Positions 45,416 through 54,463 of a DNA stretch of 64,000 nt are shown in pieces. This stretch comes from CBDANO01 sp965197665 (GTDB lineage Bacteria; Chloroflexota; Dehalococcoidia; Lucifugimonadales; UBA3495). The notes under the pieces are model-generated. The model ran no database searches and was not told the origin of the DNA. It saw only the letters and a list, made by a program, of their open reading frames with translations. Every line of letters starts with the position of its first letter. Position 1 is the stretch's first letter. Location of the stretch: positions 434,001 through 498,000 of the forward strand of contig CBDANO010000005.1 in assembly GCA_965197665.1 (NCBI GenBank). The letters run 5' to 3'. The position numbers and the translations under genes were made by a program.

Positions 45416-45560
45416 GTAGGGGCGGGTTTCAAACCCGCCCCTACACGTTGGGCTACCGCGGCGGGACGGTTGCGCCGGTTCGTTTTGGCCGCGCCGGGAA
45501 CCGCCCTCACCCTAACCCTCTCCCAGTGGGAGAGGGGACTTTTTCAACACTCCCTAAGAC
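45416..45560 (-). repeat. Dispersed hairpin-rich repeat, copy B (inverted relative to copy A)
   Basis: 145 bases. A perfect 14-base palindrome GTAGGGGCGGGTTT-C-AAACCCGCCCCTAC lies at 45416-45444, then the shared middle including TGCGCCGGTTCGTTTTGGCC, then CCCTCTCCC-AGT-GGGAGAGGG and TTTTTCAACAC. Its reverse complement aligns along its length with 8469-8595. Confidence 0.88.
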
Positions 45561-45636
45561 TTTGCGGACCGGCCTGATCGCGTCCTCAAGGGCGTCCTCC
45601 CTCGTGACGGCGACCGACGGGCGCCCACACTTCAAA

Positions 45637-45695
45637 ATTACTTGTTTTTATAAAATATTGTATTACATCATGATTATGTTTTAATAGCTATTGCG
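45637..45695. other. AT-rich patch
   Basis: About 60 bases far richer in A and T than any neighbour, including TTTTTATAAAATATTG and ATTATGTTTTAATAGC, placed between repeat copy B and the start of a broken surface-protein gene. It could be a promoter, or a sign of inserted foreign DNA. Confidence 0.55.
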
Positions 45696-45751
45696 ATACA
45701 GCAGCCAGCAGTTGGGCCACCGGTGAGCAGAGGGAGGAAGGAGTCACGAAC

Positions 45752-48197
45752 ATGAGAATCAGCACACTTCTGCTAGGGATAGTTCCCGCCCTTGCGGCGG
45801 CGGGCCTCGCCATGCTGGTCTGGTTCTTGGCCGCAAACCCGGTTTCAGCTGAATCCTGGGGCCTCCATTGCCCCAGCAACATGAAAGAGGGCGCATCCCA
45901 GACGGCGTAGATGTCCTGGCCGGACCCCAGTATCTTCAAAAGTGTCAGCGGACGCTGGAACACCATCGCCGATATTGCGGGAGAAGAGGACTATCATCCT
46001 CTCGATAACGTAGGGCAGTCCGCCAGCGACCACGAGAAGCGCGTAGGGCGTATGCGCATGGGCATACGCACCAAGGCAGACGCGCTGATAGAAGGAGAGG
46101 AGCGCTTCAAAGTGGTTTTCCAGACCGGAGACACAGTAAGAGAATGCTGGGTTACCATCGTGGACGACGATCCCGGCGTTGAGGACGTGAACGTCGTCTC
46201 CAGACCGGCCAATGGGGAGGCCTACGGGCGTCGGCGAGCGCATCGACATAGACGTGGCCTTCAACGGCCCGGTCCGGGTAGTGGGCGACGCGGTCCTTAC
46301 CATCCGAATAAAGCACTCCACCGACAGCAAAGCCGACCACCAGTTGCGCTATCTCCCTTACTCCAGCGGCAGCGGCACGGACACGCTGCGATTTTCCTAC
46401 ACGGTGCTGTTTGGAGACAACGCCGACCGCGGCTTTCACGTCGAGCCCATCAGCGATACCGGACTGGGCGAAGGAGCCATGAAGTCGGCGGATCCGGACC
46501 ACTTGGACGTCGATGCCCATCATGAGTTCCTGGGGGGCACGTTTGAAAAGGTCGGGTGGTTCCTCCTCGACCACAAGATCGCTACCGGACGGCCCAGCAT
46601 AAGCGACGTGGAGATCGTGTCATCGCCGGCCGACGGCGCGGCGTACCGCTTGGGCGAGACCGTGGTGTTCGACCTGACCTTCAACGGCGACGTCACGGTA
46701 GCGGGCGCGCCCAAGCTTCGATTGCGGGTGAACAACCCGGAGGTGGACGGCCGCAATCTCAAGTACCTGCGCAGGGCTGACTATACCTCCGGCAGCGGCA
46801 CCAACAAGCTGCGCTTCTCCAACGTCATCAAGCTCGGCGACCAGGACACCAACGGGCTTGCCGTCCGGAAACTGGAGGGGGGCAACATCCACCCGCCGCA
46901 GACCTCCGGCGTTTCGGCTAATCTGAGCACCATCGAGAGCCACGACCTGTTCGGGCGCAGCCTGCCCGGCCAGGAGGTGGACGCCGCTCTGCCCAAGGTG
47001 ACCGACGTACGGGTCATCTCCACGCCGTCCCACAGCAACGGCTACCGGGCCGGGGACACCATCGTCATCGTCGTCGTCTTCAGCAAACCCGTCCGCGTGG
47101 TGGGAGAACCCGCCCTCACCCTCGACATTCGCAACGGCGGCGCTCCTCCCCGGGACTTCACGGTCCGCTCCGCCCCCTACTTGGACAGCAGCGGCGCCAA
47201 CACCCTCAGCTTTTCATACGTGGTAGGGGAAGGCGACGAGGACCCCAACGGCATAACCGTCGTCTCCTCGCCCCGCGATGGCTTGGGGGAGGGCGCCGTC
47301 AAGTATCTCTCCGACGAAGTCGACGTGGACGCCTTCCACGACTTTGAGGGCCTGAGCAACATAGCCCACCAAAAACATATGGTGGATGGCAGGCCGCCCC
47401 GAGTAGACAGCGTCGAAGTCGTTTCCCGGCCGAATGACGGCGCGACCTACCGGGCCGGTGAGAGAATCGAGTGGAAGGTGGCCTTCGACAACTAGGTGCA
47501 GCTCCTGGGCGCCCCGACCGCCAAGCTCCGATTCGGCCTCCGCGGCGACAGCCAGGTGGACAGAAACATTCTCGCCCTGCCGCCGGGCGACCTCAGACTG
47601 CGGGAAGTCCCGTTGGACGGCGACATCTCCTATGGCTCTACCCTGAGCTTCGAGTACGTGGTGCAGCCGGGGGACTCCGACAGCAACGGCCTGACCATCG
47701 TGGGTTCCGGCCTCACCGGGCTGGGCGAGGGAACAATCGCTTTCGAGCGCCTGCCCTATACGGACTGGCGATACGCGGACATTGACTTCCCGGCGAGACA
47801 ATCTGGGCAGACCACAGCTATCCCAGCCAGGACAACCTCTCCGGGCACATGGTGGACGGGCGGCCCTACGTGACCGACGTGAGCATCGTTTCCAGCCCGG
47901 CCGACGGGACAGCCTACCGAAACGAGGAGAACATAAAAGTCAGAATGATGTTCAATGACCCGGTGGTGGTGGTGCGGCCCGGCAGGCCGATTATCGGAGA
48001 ACCGATGGCTCCGTCGTGTTCTTCACGTACAGGATAGAGGTTGGAGACGTTGACGCCGACGGCGTCGCTGTCAACGCCAACAAGCTGAGGCTGAACGGAG
48101 GCAGCATCTGGGACGACACGGACAACGCGGCAGACCTGACCCACGATGCCGTTGCCGCCGACTCCCGCCACAAGGTGAGCGGCCACGGCGGCCTCTG
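45752..48197 (+). pseudogene. Surface beta-sandwich repeat protein, broken by stops and frameshifts
   Basis: A signal peptide (MRISTLLLGIVPALAAAGLA to AANPVSAES) begins at 45752 with GAAGGAG upstream. The body is a run of about five repeats of the type V-x-S-x-P-x-x-G-x-x-Y-x-x-GE-I-x-x-V-x-F-x-x-PV-x-V-x-G-x-P, each ending in a GDxDxNGL turn. TAG stops lie in frame at 45908-45910 and 47493-47495, and frameshifts near 46229, 47790 and about 47980 move between all three frames. The similarity continues across each break. It is best read as a decaying extracellular protein; assembly errors could explain some breaks. Confidence 0.75.
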
Positions 48198-48346
48198 ATG
48201 CTTGTAGCGGAGGCCTAGGCCAGTGAGGCAGGAGACAGCGGGCAGGCATACGCCGGAACCGGAGATGACTCCGCGGGCCCCGGGGCGAGTGCCGAGAACC
48301 CGGCGTTCAACTACAGCAGACGACAACGGACGAAGGCAGGCTCCAC

Positions 48347-49546
48347 ATGATGAACAGAATGTTCAAGAAAGTCGCGGCGGCGGTCCTACTACCGGTGCTG
48401 GTTGCAGTTCTGGGGATAGCCTGCGGCGGCGGGGATACGGCTCTGTCCCGCGCTGAGGTCGAGGAGATAGTGCGAGCGGAGTTGGCGGACGCCCCCGCGC
48501 CGGCGGACCCCGGCCCCTCCCGAGCCGAGGTCGAAGGAATCGTACAGGATGCCATAACGGCTGCGCCCAAACCCGGACTCACCCGCGCGGAGGCCGAGGA
48601 GATAGTGCGAGGGGAGTTGGCGGACGCCCCCACGCCGCCGGAACCCAGCCTCTCCAGAGGCGAGGTTGAACGAATCGTGCAAGACGCCGTAGCGGCTGCG
48701 CCCGAACTCGGACTCACCCTCGCTGAGACCGAGATGATCACGCGAAGCGTGGTCGCTTCCATTCTCCTCAGGTCCGCCCCCGCAGAGTACACCAAGTTCT
48801 TCGTCAACAACGCTATCAGCAGGTACGAAACCCTGGGGCTCGACGCCACCCTCGCCTACTATAACCGCCCGGAGAGTATCGACCGCCAGTGGTACGTGTT
48901 CATCATCGACGAGAACGATCTCGTGGTCGGGCATCCCGACGCCCAGCGCCTGGGGCTGGACCTCAAGGGTTGGGTGGGCACCGACGCCAACGGCTACAAC
49001 TTCGGGTCGGAGATGCTGTCGGCGACGGAGGAGGGGAAGTGGGTGTCCTACGTTTACCGGAACCCGGAGAGCGGCAGTCTCGGTTCCGACCACACCGGGG
49101 CCTTGCAGCTCAAGAACGCCTGGGTGGTGAGCCACGACGGGCTGCTGTTCGCCTCCGGCTGGTATGTCAACGCCGACGAATTCACCAAGGCCCTGGTGGC
49201 CACAGCCGTCCGCGTGTTCCGTTCGGTAGGACTGGAAGCGACCATCACATACTTCAACAGCCCCGAGAGCGACTTTGCGGGACTGGTGTCGACCATCGAG
49301 TACTACAACAGCGCCGACAACGTTGAAGGGGACTGGTTCGCGTTCATAGCCGACGAAAGCGGCAAGATCATAGACCACTACCACAAGGAAATGGTGGGAA
49401 AGCACCTCAGAGACATCTTCGGCACGGATGTGTTCGAGACGACCGAAGCGGGCAATTGGGTGACCACCGAGGACGTGCGCGTCTGGGTGGTCAGCGACGG
49501 CGGGATGACGTTCGAATCAGGCTGGCATCACGACGAGTCCGGATGA
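48347..49546 (+). CDS. Cache-domain lipoprotein with N-terminal helical repeats
   Basis: 399 aa. A signal peptide ends at the lipobox LGIAC, followed by GGG. Residues about 30-135 are three to four repeats of SRAEVEEIVRAELADAP-type amphipathic helix, likely coiled coil. Two Cache-like sensing domains follow: YNRPESIDRQWYVFIIDENDLVVGHPDAQRLGLDL and YNSADNVEGDWFAFIADESGKIIDHYHKEMVGKHL. There is no transmembrane signalling domain, so it may bind a ligand and hand it to another receptor. The start is one of two ATG codons at 48347/48350. Confidence 0.8.
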   Translation: MMNRMFKKVAAAVLLPVLVAVLGIACGGGDTALSRAEVEEIVRAELADAPAPADPGPSRAEVEGIVQDAITAAPKPGLTRAEAEEIVRGELADAPTPPEPSLSRGEVERIVQDAVAAAPELGLTLAETEMITRSVVASILLRSAPAEYTKFFVNNAISRYETLGLDATLAYYNRPESIDRQWYVFIIDENDLVVGHPDAQRLGLDLKGWVGTDANGYNFGSEMLSATEEGKWVSYVYRNPESGSLGSDHTGALQLKNAWVVSHDGLLFASGWYVNADEFTKALVATAVRVFRSVGLEATITYFNSPESDFAGLVSTIEYYNSADNVEGDWFAFIADESGKIIDHYHKEMVGKHLRDIFGTDVFETTEAGNWVTTEDVRVWVVSDGGMTFESGWHHDESG

Positions 49547-49827
49547 CCCTTCGCCGCCGAGACACGGCAACGGCCCTCGCCGCCGGCTATATCGACCCGC
49601 CCGGCCGTCCATCCTGCGTCTTATTAGTGCTGAGATAACAACTCCTCGAACTAAGCCGTCGTAGAACAGCTTCCCGTCACCGCCTCCTTCTTCCGGCCCC
49701 GGCCCGAGAAGCGGCGTTAGGTGAGGGTGCTATAGGTCCGGTCGTAGCCGTTTTCCCCGTACTTCCCCATGCAAGTCCCAAGTAATTCACCTCGCCAACT
49801 CTGAACCGTTACATCGACGGCCCCTTG
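49547..49827. other. Intergenic region upstream of the NMO promoter
   Basis: About 280 bases, with no gene or RNA seen. A promoter for the next gene follows at 49828. Confidence 0.5.
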
Positions 49828-49856
49828 TTGACAGGCGATGGGGCCGGTCTTAAAAT
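49828..49856 (+). promoter_or_regulatory. Sigma70-type promoter of the NMO-like gene
   Basis: TTGACA (49828-49833) and TAAAAT (49851-49856) are exactly 17 bases apart, giving a perfect -35 and five of six at -10. Transcription would start near 49863, about 45 bases before the ATG at 49909. Confidence 0.75.
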
Positions 49857-49908
49857 CACTCAAACTTCAGCCTAAGGGCATTGAGGATACCTACGAATTA
49901 GAGGGCCG

Positions 49909-50871
49909 ATGAAGCGGAGCAAGGTCTGTAGCATTCTTGGCATTCAACACCCTATTCTTCAAGCCGGGTTGCCCTGGGTGTCCAATCCCGAACTGGTGGC
50001 CGCCGTTTCCAACGCCGGGGGCTTGGGGGTGCTCCATCCCACCGCGGGCTTTGAAGAGGGCGGCGACTTGGCGGTCAACCTGCGCGCCAACGTGCGCCGG
50101 GTCCAACGGTTGACCCAGCAGCCCTTTGGCGTTGCCCTGTACTTGACCAACCCGCGCATCGAAGACTTGATAGACGCCGCCGTACAAGAGGGAGTGCGGA
50201 TCGCAGTAACCTACGGCGGCAGCCCCGCGCTCTACACCGGCACCCTCAAAGAACACTCCAGTATCGTGATTCACCAAGTAGCCACGGTGCGCCACGCCCG
50301 GGGCGCCGAGGCCCAAGGGGTGGACGTGATAATCGCCGAAGGGTTCGAAGGAGGCGGCCTCCGGGGGGCCGACAAGGTTTCGACAATGGTCTTGGTACCC
50401 CAGATAGCGGAGTCGGTATCCATTCCGGTCGTTGCATCGGGAGGAATTGTCGACCACCGGGGGTACGTGGCCGCCTTGGCGTTGGGGGCCCAAGGGGTGC
50501 AGTTGGGTTCTCGATTTGCGGCGACCAGGGAATGCATCTCTCATCAAAACTACAAAGAAGCCATTCTGGCGGCCATCGACAGCGGTACGATCATCCTCGG
50601 CGGGGACCGTTGGCCCACACGGGTGCTTCGCAACGGCATGGCCTTGCGGTTGAGACAAGGGGGGCTCTCCGGCCCCGGCAACGACTTGGCGGACTGGGAG
50701 GCCGAGTTGGGCATCTCTCAAACCCGCACGGCAGTGATCGACGGCGACTTGGAGGCCGGGATCGCGTACACCGGAGGAGGGGCCGGGCTGATTTCGGAAA
50801 TCCTCAGCGTCGAGGAAGTGTTTCAAGAGCTACTGACCGGAGGACAGTCCCTGGCAAGAGCCTTGGCGTAA
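49909..50871 (+). CDS. Nitronate monooxygenase-like flavoprotein
   Basis: 320 aa. A TIM-barrel FMN protein: ILQAGLPWVSNPELVAAVSNAGGLGVL starts the barrel, VDVIIAEGFEGGGLRGADK and IPVVASGGIVDHRGYVAALALGAQGVQLGSRF are the phosphate-binding and FMN blocks. The GFEAGGH motif of typical nitronate monooxygenases is EGFEGGGL here, with Leu instead of His, so activity on nitronates is not certain; FabK-like reductase activity is an alternative. ATG at 49909. It has its own promoter. Confidence 0.85.
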   Translation: MKRSKVCSILGIQHPILQAGLPWVSNPELVAAVSNAGGLGVLHPTAGFEEGGDLAVNLRANVRRVQRLTQQPFGVALYLTNPRIEDLIDAAVQEGVRIAVTYGGSPALYTGTLKEHSSIVIHQVATVRHARGAEAQGVDVIIAEGFEGGGLRGADKVSTMVLVPQIAESVSIPVVASGGIVDHRGYVAALALGAQGVQLGSRFAATRECISHQNYKEAILAAIDSGTIILGGDRWPTRVLRNGMALRLRQGGLSGPGNDLADWEAELGISQTRTAVIDGDLEAGIAYTGGGAGLISEILSVEEVFQELLTGGQSLARALA

Positions 50872-50983
50872 GTCGCCAGCCGCGGCCGCCGGAAAAGCAT
50901 GGGTTGGGCTTTCGGAGACGGGAGGCGTCAATGCCGGGACGGCGGTACCTTGGGCCGAGGCCTCGTCCAATCCCGGCTTGTCC

Positions 50984-52231
50984 TCAGGAAGTCTCCGCGG
51001 CATCCAGTTCAACCAACTCCTGGGCACGCTGGATTATTTGCTTACGCCGCGCTGCATCCGTTTCTTTACCTTCCAAGTATAGACGCAGCGCCTCAACCGG
51101 CTGGAGGCCTTCCGCAGACTCGCCGGCCAGCCGCCCCCGCCGTTCTCCGTCGGTCTGTTCCCGGCTTATGGCGGCCACGTAGTGGGCCGGTTCCAAGGCC
51201 TGCCTAAACTCCGATTCTCTGAGGTGGGTCTCCAACTCTCTAGGAAGACGGATGCGGACCCTCGCCACCGCATCGTTCACGTCCTTTCTCCCGATGGCCT
51301 CCAGCACCCTTTGGGTGGGGTCAACTTCGCCGGCCGCCACGTGAGCGTCGATAGTTACAAAGGGGCGGGCTTCCAGTTTATGAAAGCTGAACTCAGTCAA
51401 GCGCTGGCCCGCCGGCGCTCCCGGGTCCAAGTCGACGACGCAGAATCCTTTTTCGTCTCCTTCTTCGCTAAAGTCCACTCTTTGCAAGCTGCCGGAGTAA
51501 ACCACCATCGGCCGCTCCCGGCGGAGCACCTGATGTTTATGAATGTGCCCCAAGGCCACGTAGTCTACTTGAGGAAGTTGCAGGGCGCCGGCCAACAATA
51601 CGTGGTCTTGGCCCAGCATCATGGAACGCTCGGTACCCACGGTGGCCCCATTTACGGTTACGTGTCCGGCGATGATAGCCGGCGTTGCGGGATCCAACTG
51701 CTGCGCCCTAAGAGCTATAGCCTCGGTCATCCGCCGCTCGATTTCGCTTCGAATTTCATCGATGGACAGCCCGCGGGACTCCTCTCTACCCAGCAGAACG
51801 CTGCGCCGGGGCCACGGTACCGCCAGGACTTGCAACGGCCCGGCGGGCGTGGAAACGGTGTAGGTGTCCAGGTTTGCGCCGACGTAAAGATGGGGCACTC
51901 GCAAAGTAGCAAATATCTCCACGGCGGTGGCCCGGCTTACCGCGTTGGGCAGGTCGTGGTTGCCCACCAGCAGGAACATTGGGATGCCCGCGTCGGCCAA
52001 CCGGGCCAAACGCGTGGCAAACTCCCGTTGGTGAGTCTGGGAAGGGTCCCTGCCCTTGTAGGCGTCACCGGCCAGCAAGACCAGGTCCACACCCTGGGTC
52101 AAAGCGAATTCCACAACCCGGTCCAGGGACGCCAAAAAGTCCCCAAGCCGGGTCGAAAGGCCGGTTTCCGGGTCAGTCCTTCCATAGTTCTCGACGCCGA
52201 TGTGGAGGTCGGAAAAGTGGAGAATGCGCAT
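50984..52231 (-). CDS. sbcD: SbcD/Mre11-like DNA repair nuclease
   Basis: About 415 aa. ILHFSDLHIGVENYG, LVLLAGDAYKGRDPS, LVGNHDLPN, IAGHVTVNGATVG and ALGHIHKHQVLRRE are the five phosphodiesterase metal motifs of Mre11/SbcD. It works with SbcC in double-strand break processing, but no sbcC gene is next to it here. ATG 52231 is used; the ORF is open 9 codons earlier. The end (VEALRLYLEGKETDAARRKQIIQRAQELVE) is an extra helical tail. Confidence 0.9.
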   Translation of the reverse strand: MRILHFSDLHIGVENYGRTDPETGLSTRLGDFLASLDRVVEFALTQGVDLVLLAGDAYKGRDPSQTHQREFATRLARLADAGIPMFLLVGNHDLPNAVSRATAVEIFATLRVPHLYVGANLDTYTVSTPAGPLQVLAVPWPRRSVLLGREESRGLSIDEIRSEIERRMTEAIALRAQQLDPATPAIIAGHVTVNGATVGTERSMMLGQDHVLLAGALQLPQVDYVALGHIHKHQVLRRERPMVVYSGSLQRVDFSEEGDEKGFCVVDLDPGAPAGQRLTEFSFHKLEARPFVTIDAHVAAGEVDPTQRVLEAIGRKDVNDAVARVRIRLPRELETHLRESEFRQALEPAHYVAAISREQTDGERRGRLAGESAEGLQPVEALRLYLEGKETDAARRKQIIQRAQELVELDAAETS

Positions 52232-52353
52232 GAGTCCCTCGGGCCGGCCAAATGCCAACGGCGCCTACTATACAACAGTTGCGTTCCCGGAAGAATACCA
52301 ACCTGACAATCGTAACTGTTTAGAGTTGAGGGGATGAATTCGGTCTATCCGCA

Positions 52354-52382
52354 TTGACACAGTGGGCTAGGCTTTCTAGAAT
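52354..52382 (+). promoter_or_regulatory. Sigma70-type promoter of the coiled-coil zinc-ribbon gene
   Basis: TTGACA (52354-52359) and TAGAAT (52377-52382) with 17-base spacing: a perfect -35 and five of six -10. Start near 52389, about 50 bases before the ATG at 52442. One of the best promoters in this window. Confidence 0.78.
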
Positions 52383-52441
52383 CAAGTAACAATCTCGGCA
52401 GCCCGTTCTTAACGAGCAAAAGGATAACTGGTCGCCGCAAC

Positions 52442-53143
52442 ATGACAATCGCCAAGCAGCTATACACGTTACAGGAGCTAGACATTGCTCTGGACCGTAT
52501 GCACGCCCAGATGTCCCAAGCCGAAGAGGAACTGGGCGTCGGCCCGAGCATCGACCACCTAGAGTCCGCACTCCAGAAGGAAATGGAATTGCTATCCCAG
52601 ACCCAGAGCCAACACCGGGCCCAGTCGCTGGAATCGGAGAGCCATCGAGAGCGTTCCACTCGATTAGATGAGCAGCTATACGGCGGGGCGGTGACCAATC
52701 CCAGGGACCTGAAGAGCTTGGAAGAGGAAGCCGTCAATGCCCGGGAGTTGCTGGAACGGCTGGACGCCCAACTGCTGGAGCTAACGATACAGTCGGAGGA
52801 GTCCCAGAACAAGCGGGATAGCTTGCAAAAGCAACTGGCCGACGGGCAGGCCGCTTGGGAGATTCGCCAAGGGGAGCTGCGCAACGACATCAAACGCTGG
52901 ACCGAAGAAAGTGACTCGATGGCGGAGCAAAGGAGCGCCTTGGCGGCAACCTTCGACGCGGTGGCATTGCAGCAATACCAGAGGCTCCGCCAGTCCAAGG
53001 GAGGCCAAGCGGTGGCCAAGGTAGAGAGAGGCCTCTGCCAGGCGTGCCGCATGGCTTTGCCCACCCAACAGCAGCAGCGGGTAAGAAGCGGCCGGCAGAC
53101 GGTCCTGTGCAACAGCTGCGGCCGAATCCTGTTCTTAAGCTGA
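52442..53143 (+). CDS. Coiled-coil protein with C4 zinc ribbon
   Basis: 233 aa. Residues about 10-180 are a long heptad-rich coiled coil (hairpin-like, CT398-type), with the motif GGAVTNPRDLKSLEEE in the loop. The C-terminus has C199-x2-C202 and C223-x2-C226, a C4 zinc ribbon (CQACRMALP, CNSCGRIL). This class occurs in many bacteria and has been linked to RNA or protein binding; its role is not settled. It has its own promoter and lies just before rnpB. Confidence 0.85.
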   Translation: MTIAKQLYTLQELDIALDRMHAQMSQAEEELGVGPSIDHLESALQKEMELLSQTQSQHRAQSLESESHRERSTRLDEQLYGGAVTNPRDLKSLEEEAVNARELLERLDAQLLELTIQSEESQNKRDSLQKQLADGQAAWEIRQGELRNDIKRWTEESDSMAEQRSALAATFDAVALQQYQRLRQSKGGQAVAKVERGLCQACRMALPTQQQQRVRSGRQTVLCNSCGRILFLS

Positions 53144-53242
53144 GCCTGCCGGCGGAACTTCCCATTACCGCCGCCGCAAGCGGCCGCTCCGGGCGGCCGC
53201 CCGGAATCAAGCCTGTTGGCCTTCGCCCCGGCTTCCGTTAGC

Positions 53243-53272
53243 TTGACCCTCTACAAATCGTTATGCTAGAGT
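53243..53272 (+). promoter_or_regulatory. Promoter of rnpB
   Basis: TTGACC (53243-53248), an 18-base spacer and TAGAGT (53267-53272, preceded by TGC). The predicted start, 53279, matches the beginning of the RNase P RNA. Confidence 0.6.
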
Positions 53273-53278
53273 GCTCTT

Positions 53279-53739
53279 GGAGAGGCTGGTAGGCTGGGTG
53301 ACCGCCGCGGCGCCCCGTTTTGCGGGCGCGCCGGGGAGGAAAGTCCGGGCTCCACCGGGCAGGGTGCTGGGTAACCCCCAGGCCCTCGCGGAAGCGCCGC
53401 GAGGGACGGAAAGTGGCACAGAAACACACCGTCCTTCCATTCTTTGGAAGGATAAGGGTGAAATCGGACGGTAAGAGCGTCCGGTCGTCTGCGGTGACGC
53501 AGCGACGGCCAAACCCCACTTGGAGCAAGGCCAAATAGAGGGACCATGGGCGCCCGGCCCGTCCCCGGGTTGGCTGCTTGACCCCGGCGGCAACGTTGTC
53601 CCGCCCAGCGCGGGAGCCCAACGGTTTCCTGGAAGCCCCAAGGTTGCCTCGAAGTCATTGGGCGGGCTAGATAGATGGTCACCGCCCTCCCGGTCACGGG
53701 AGGATACAGAACCCGGCTTACAGGCCTGCAAGACTCTCC
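53279..53739 (+). ncRNA. rnpB: RNase P RNA, class A
   Basis: About 461 nt. GAGGAAAGTCCGGGCTCC (53336-53353) is the universal core, followed by AGGGTGCTGGGTAAC, ACAGAAA (53418-53424), AAGGGTGAAA and GGTAAGAGC (about 53453-53477), and ACAGAACCCGGCTTAC near 53706-53721. The ends pair as P1 (GGAGAG at 53279 with CTCTCC at 53734). It is longer than the E. coli RNA by extra peripheral helices. It encodes the catalytic RNA that matures tRNA 5' ends. Frames overlapping it are not genes. Confidence 0.93.
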
Positions 53740-53941
53740 TTCTGAGAATGATCGCCGACCCGGAAGCGCTCTTGCGCTGCTTTGATCCGGTGCACCGCCG
53801 CTCCCAAATCGACACCCACGCCGGCCTTCTAGGGTCGGATGTTCCCCAGACCTTCGACCACTGCCGGGAACAGGTGGGGTTGCTTCACGAAGAACAAGAG
53901 CGGCGGCATTCCCCGCAATCAGGTTGACTACAGGTTGATGA

Positions 53942-54451
53942 ATGAACTATCCCGAAGAGTCCTGTGCCGCGGTTATAGAAGGGCTTGAGGCCATCGGCAT
54001 AGAATTCTTCATTCATCTACCCGACAGCTTCGGCGCGCCGGTCATCTCCCACTTCTCCAAGGCCCCCGAGGTCAGAGACTTTCCCGTAGCCCGGGAGGAG
54101 GAGGGCATCGGCATTGCCTCGGGCTTGGCTATGACGGGAAAGAAGGGCGTGTTGTTCTACCAGGATACGGGACTGGGCAACTCCATCGGCGCCCTCACAA
54201 CATACGCCATGGCCTACCATGCCCCCATGCTAATCTTGGCGGTACGCCGAGGCGGCTTCGGGGAGTACAACTCGGCGAACTTCCAGTTTGCCGAAACCGC
54301 CGTGGACATGGTCGAGTCGATGAGGATCAAGTCCTTCGTGCTGGACTACCGGGTCCCCTTGGCCCAATGGCCGCGGGCTATCCAACAGGCCTACGAATAC
54401 GCCCACATGACCCACCGCCCCATCGTCGTATTTCTCAACCTGAAGGAGTAG
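53942..54451 (+). CDS. ThDP-dependent decarboxylase, alpha (PYR) subunit, sulfopyruvate decarboxylase-like
   Basis: 169 aa. HLPDSFGAPVISHFSKAPEVRDFPVAREEEGIGIASGLAMTG contains the catalytic Glu that activates ThDP in the PYR domain, as in ComD/sulfopyruvate and phosphonopyruvate decarboxylase alpha subunits. It is only a half-size enzyme: the ThDP-binding half is encoded 12 bases downstream. The substrate, sulfopyruvate, phosphonopyruvate or another 2-oxo acid, is not resolved. The start is ATG at 53942. Confidence 0.85.
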   Translation: MNYPEESCAAVIEGLEAIGIEFFIHLPDSFGAPVISHFSKAPEVRDFPVAREEEGIGIASGLAMTGKKGVLFYQDTGLGNSIGALTTYAMAYHAPMLILAVRRGGFGEYNSANFQFAETAVDMVESMRIKSFVLDYRVPLAQWPRAIQQAYEYAHMTHRPIVVFLNLKE

Positions 54452-54463
54452 ACCGCCGACCTT

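Larger units (their letters stand above)
45122..45751. other. Repeat-rich, partly AT-rich intergenic region
   Basis: 630 bases holding two members of the dispersed repeat family and an AT-rich patch (entries below). The only open frame of note (45448-45684) is read from inside the repeat and is not a gene. Confidence 0.7.

Noticed and set aside
45448..45684. 78-aa ORF
   Set aside because: Read from inside repeat copy B into the AT-rich patch; no similarity.
45752..48197. TAG recoding (for example pyrrolysine) in the surface protein
   Set aside because: Frameshifts accompany the TAGs, and many intact genes here terminate with TAG.
53520..53927. Open frame across the 3' half of rnpB
   Set aside because: It lies in a clear RNase P RNA and has no similarity or ribosome-binding site.
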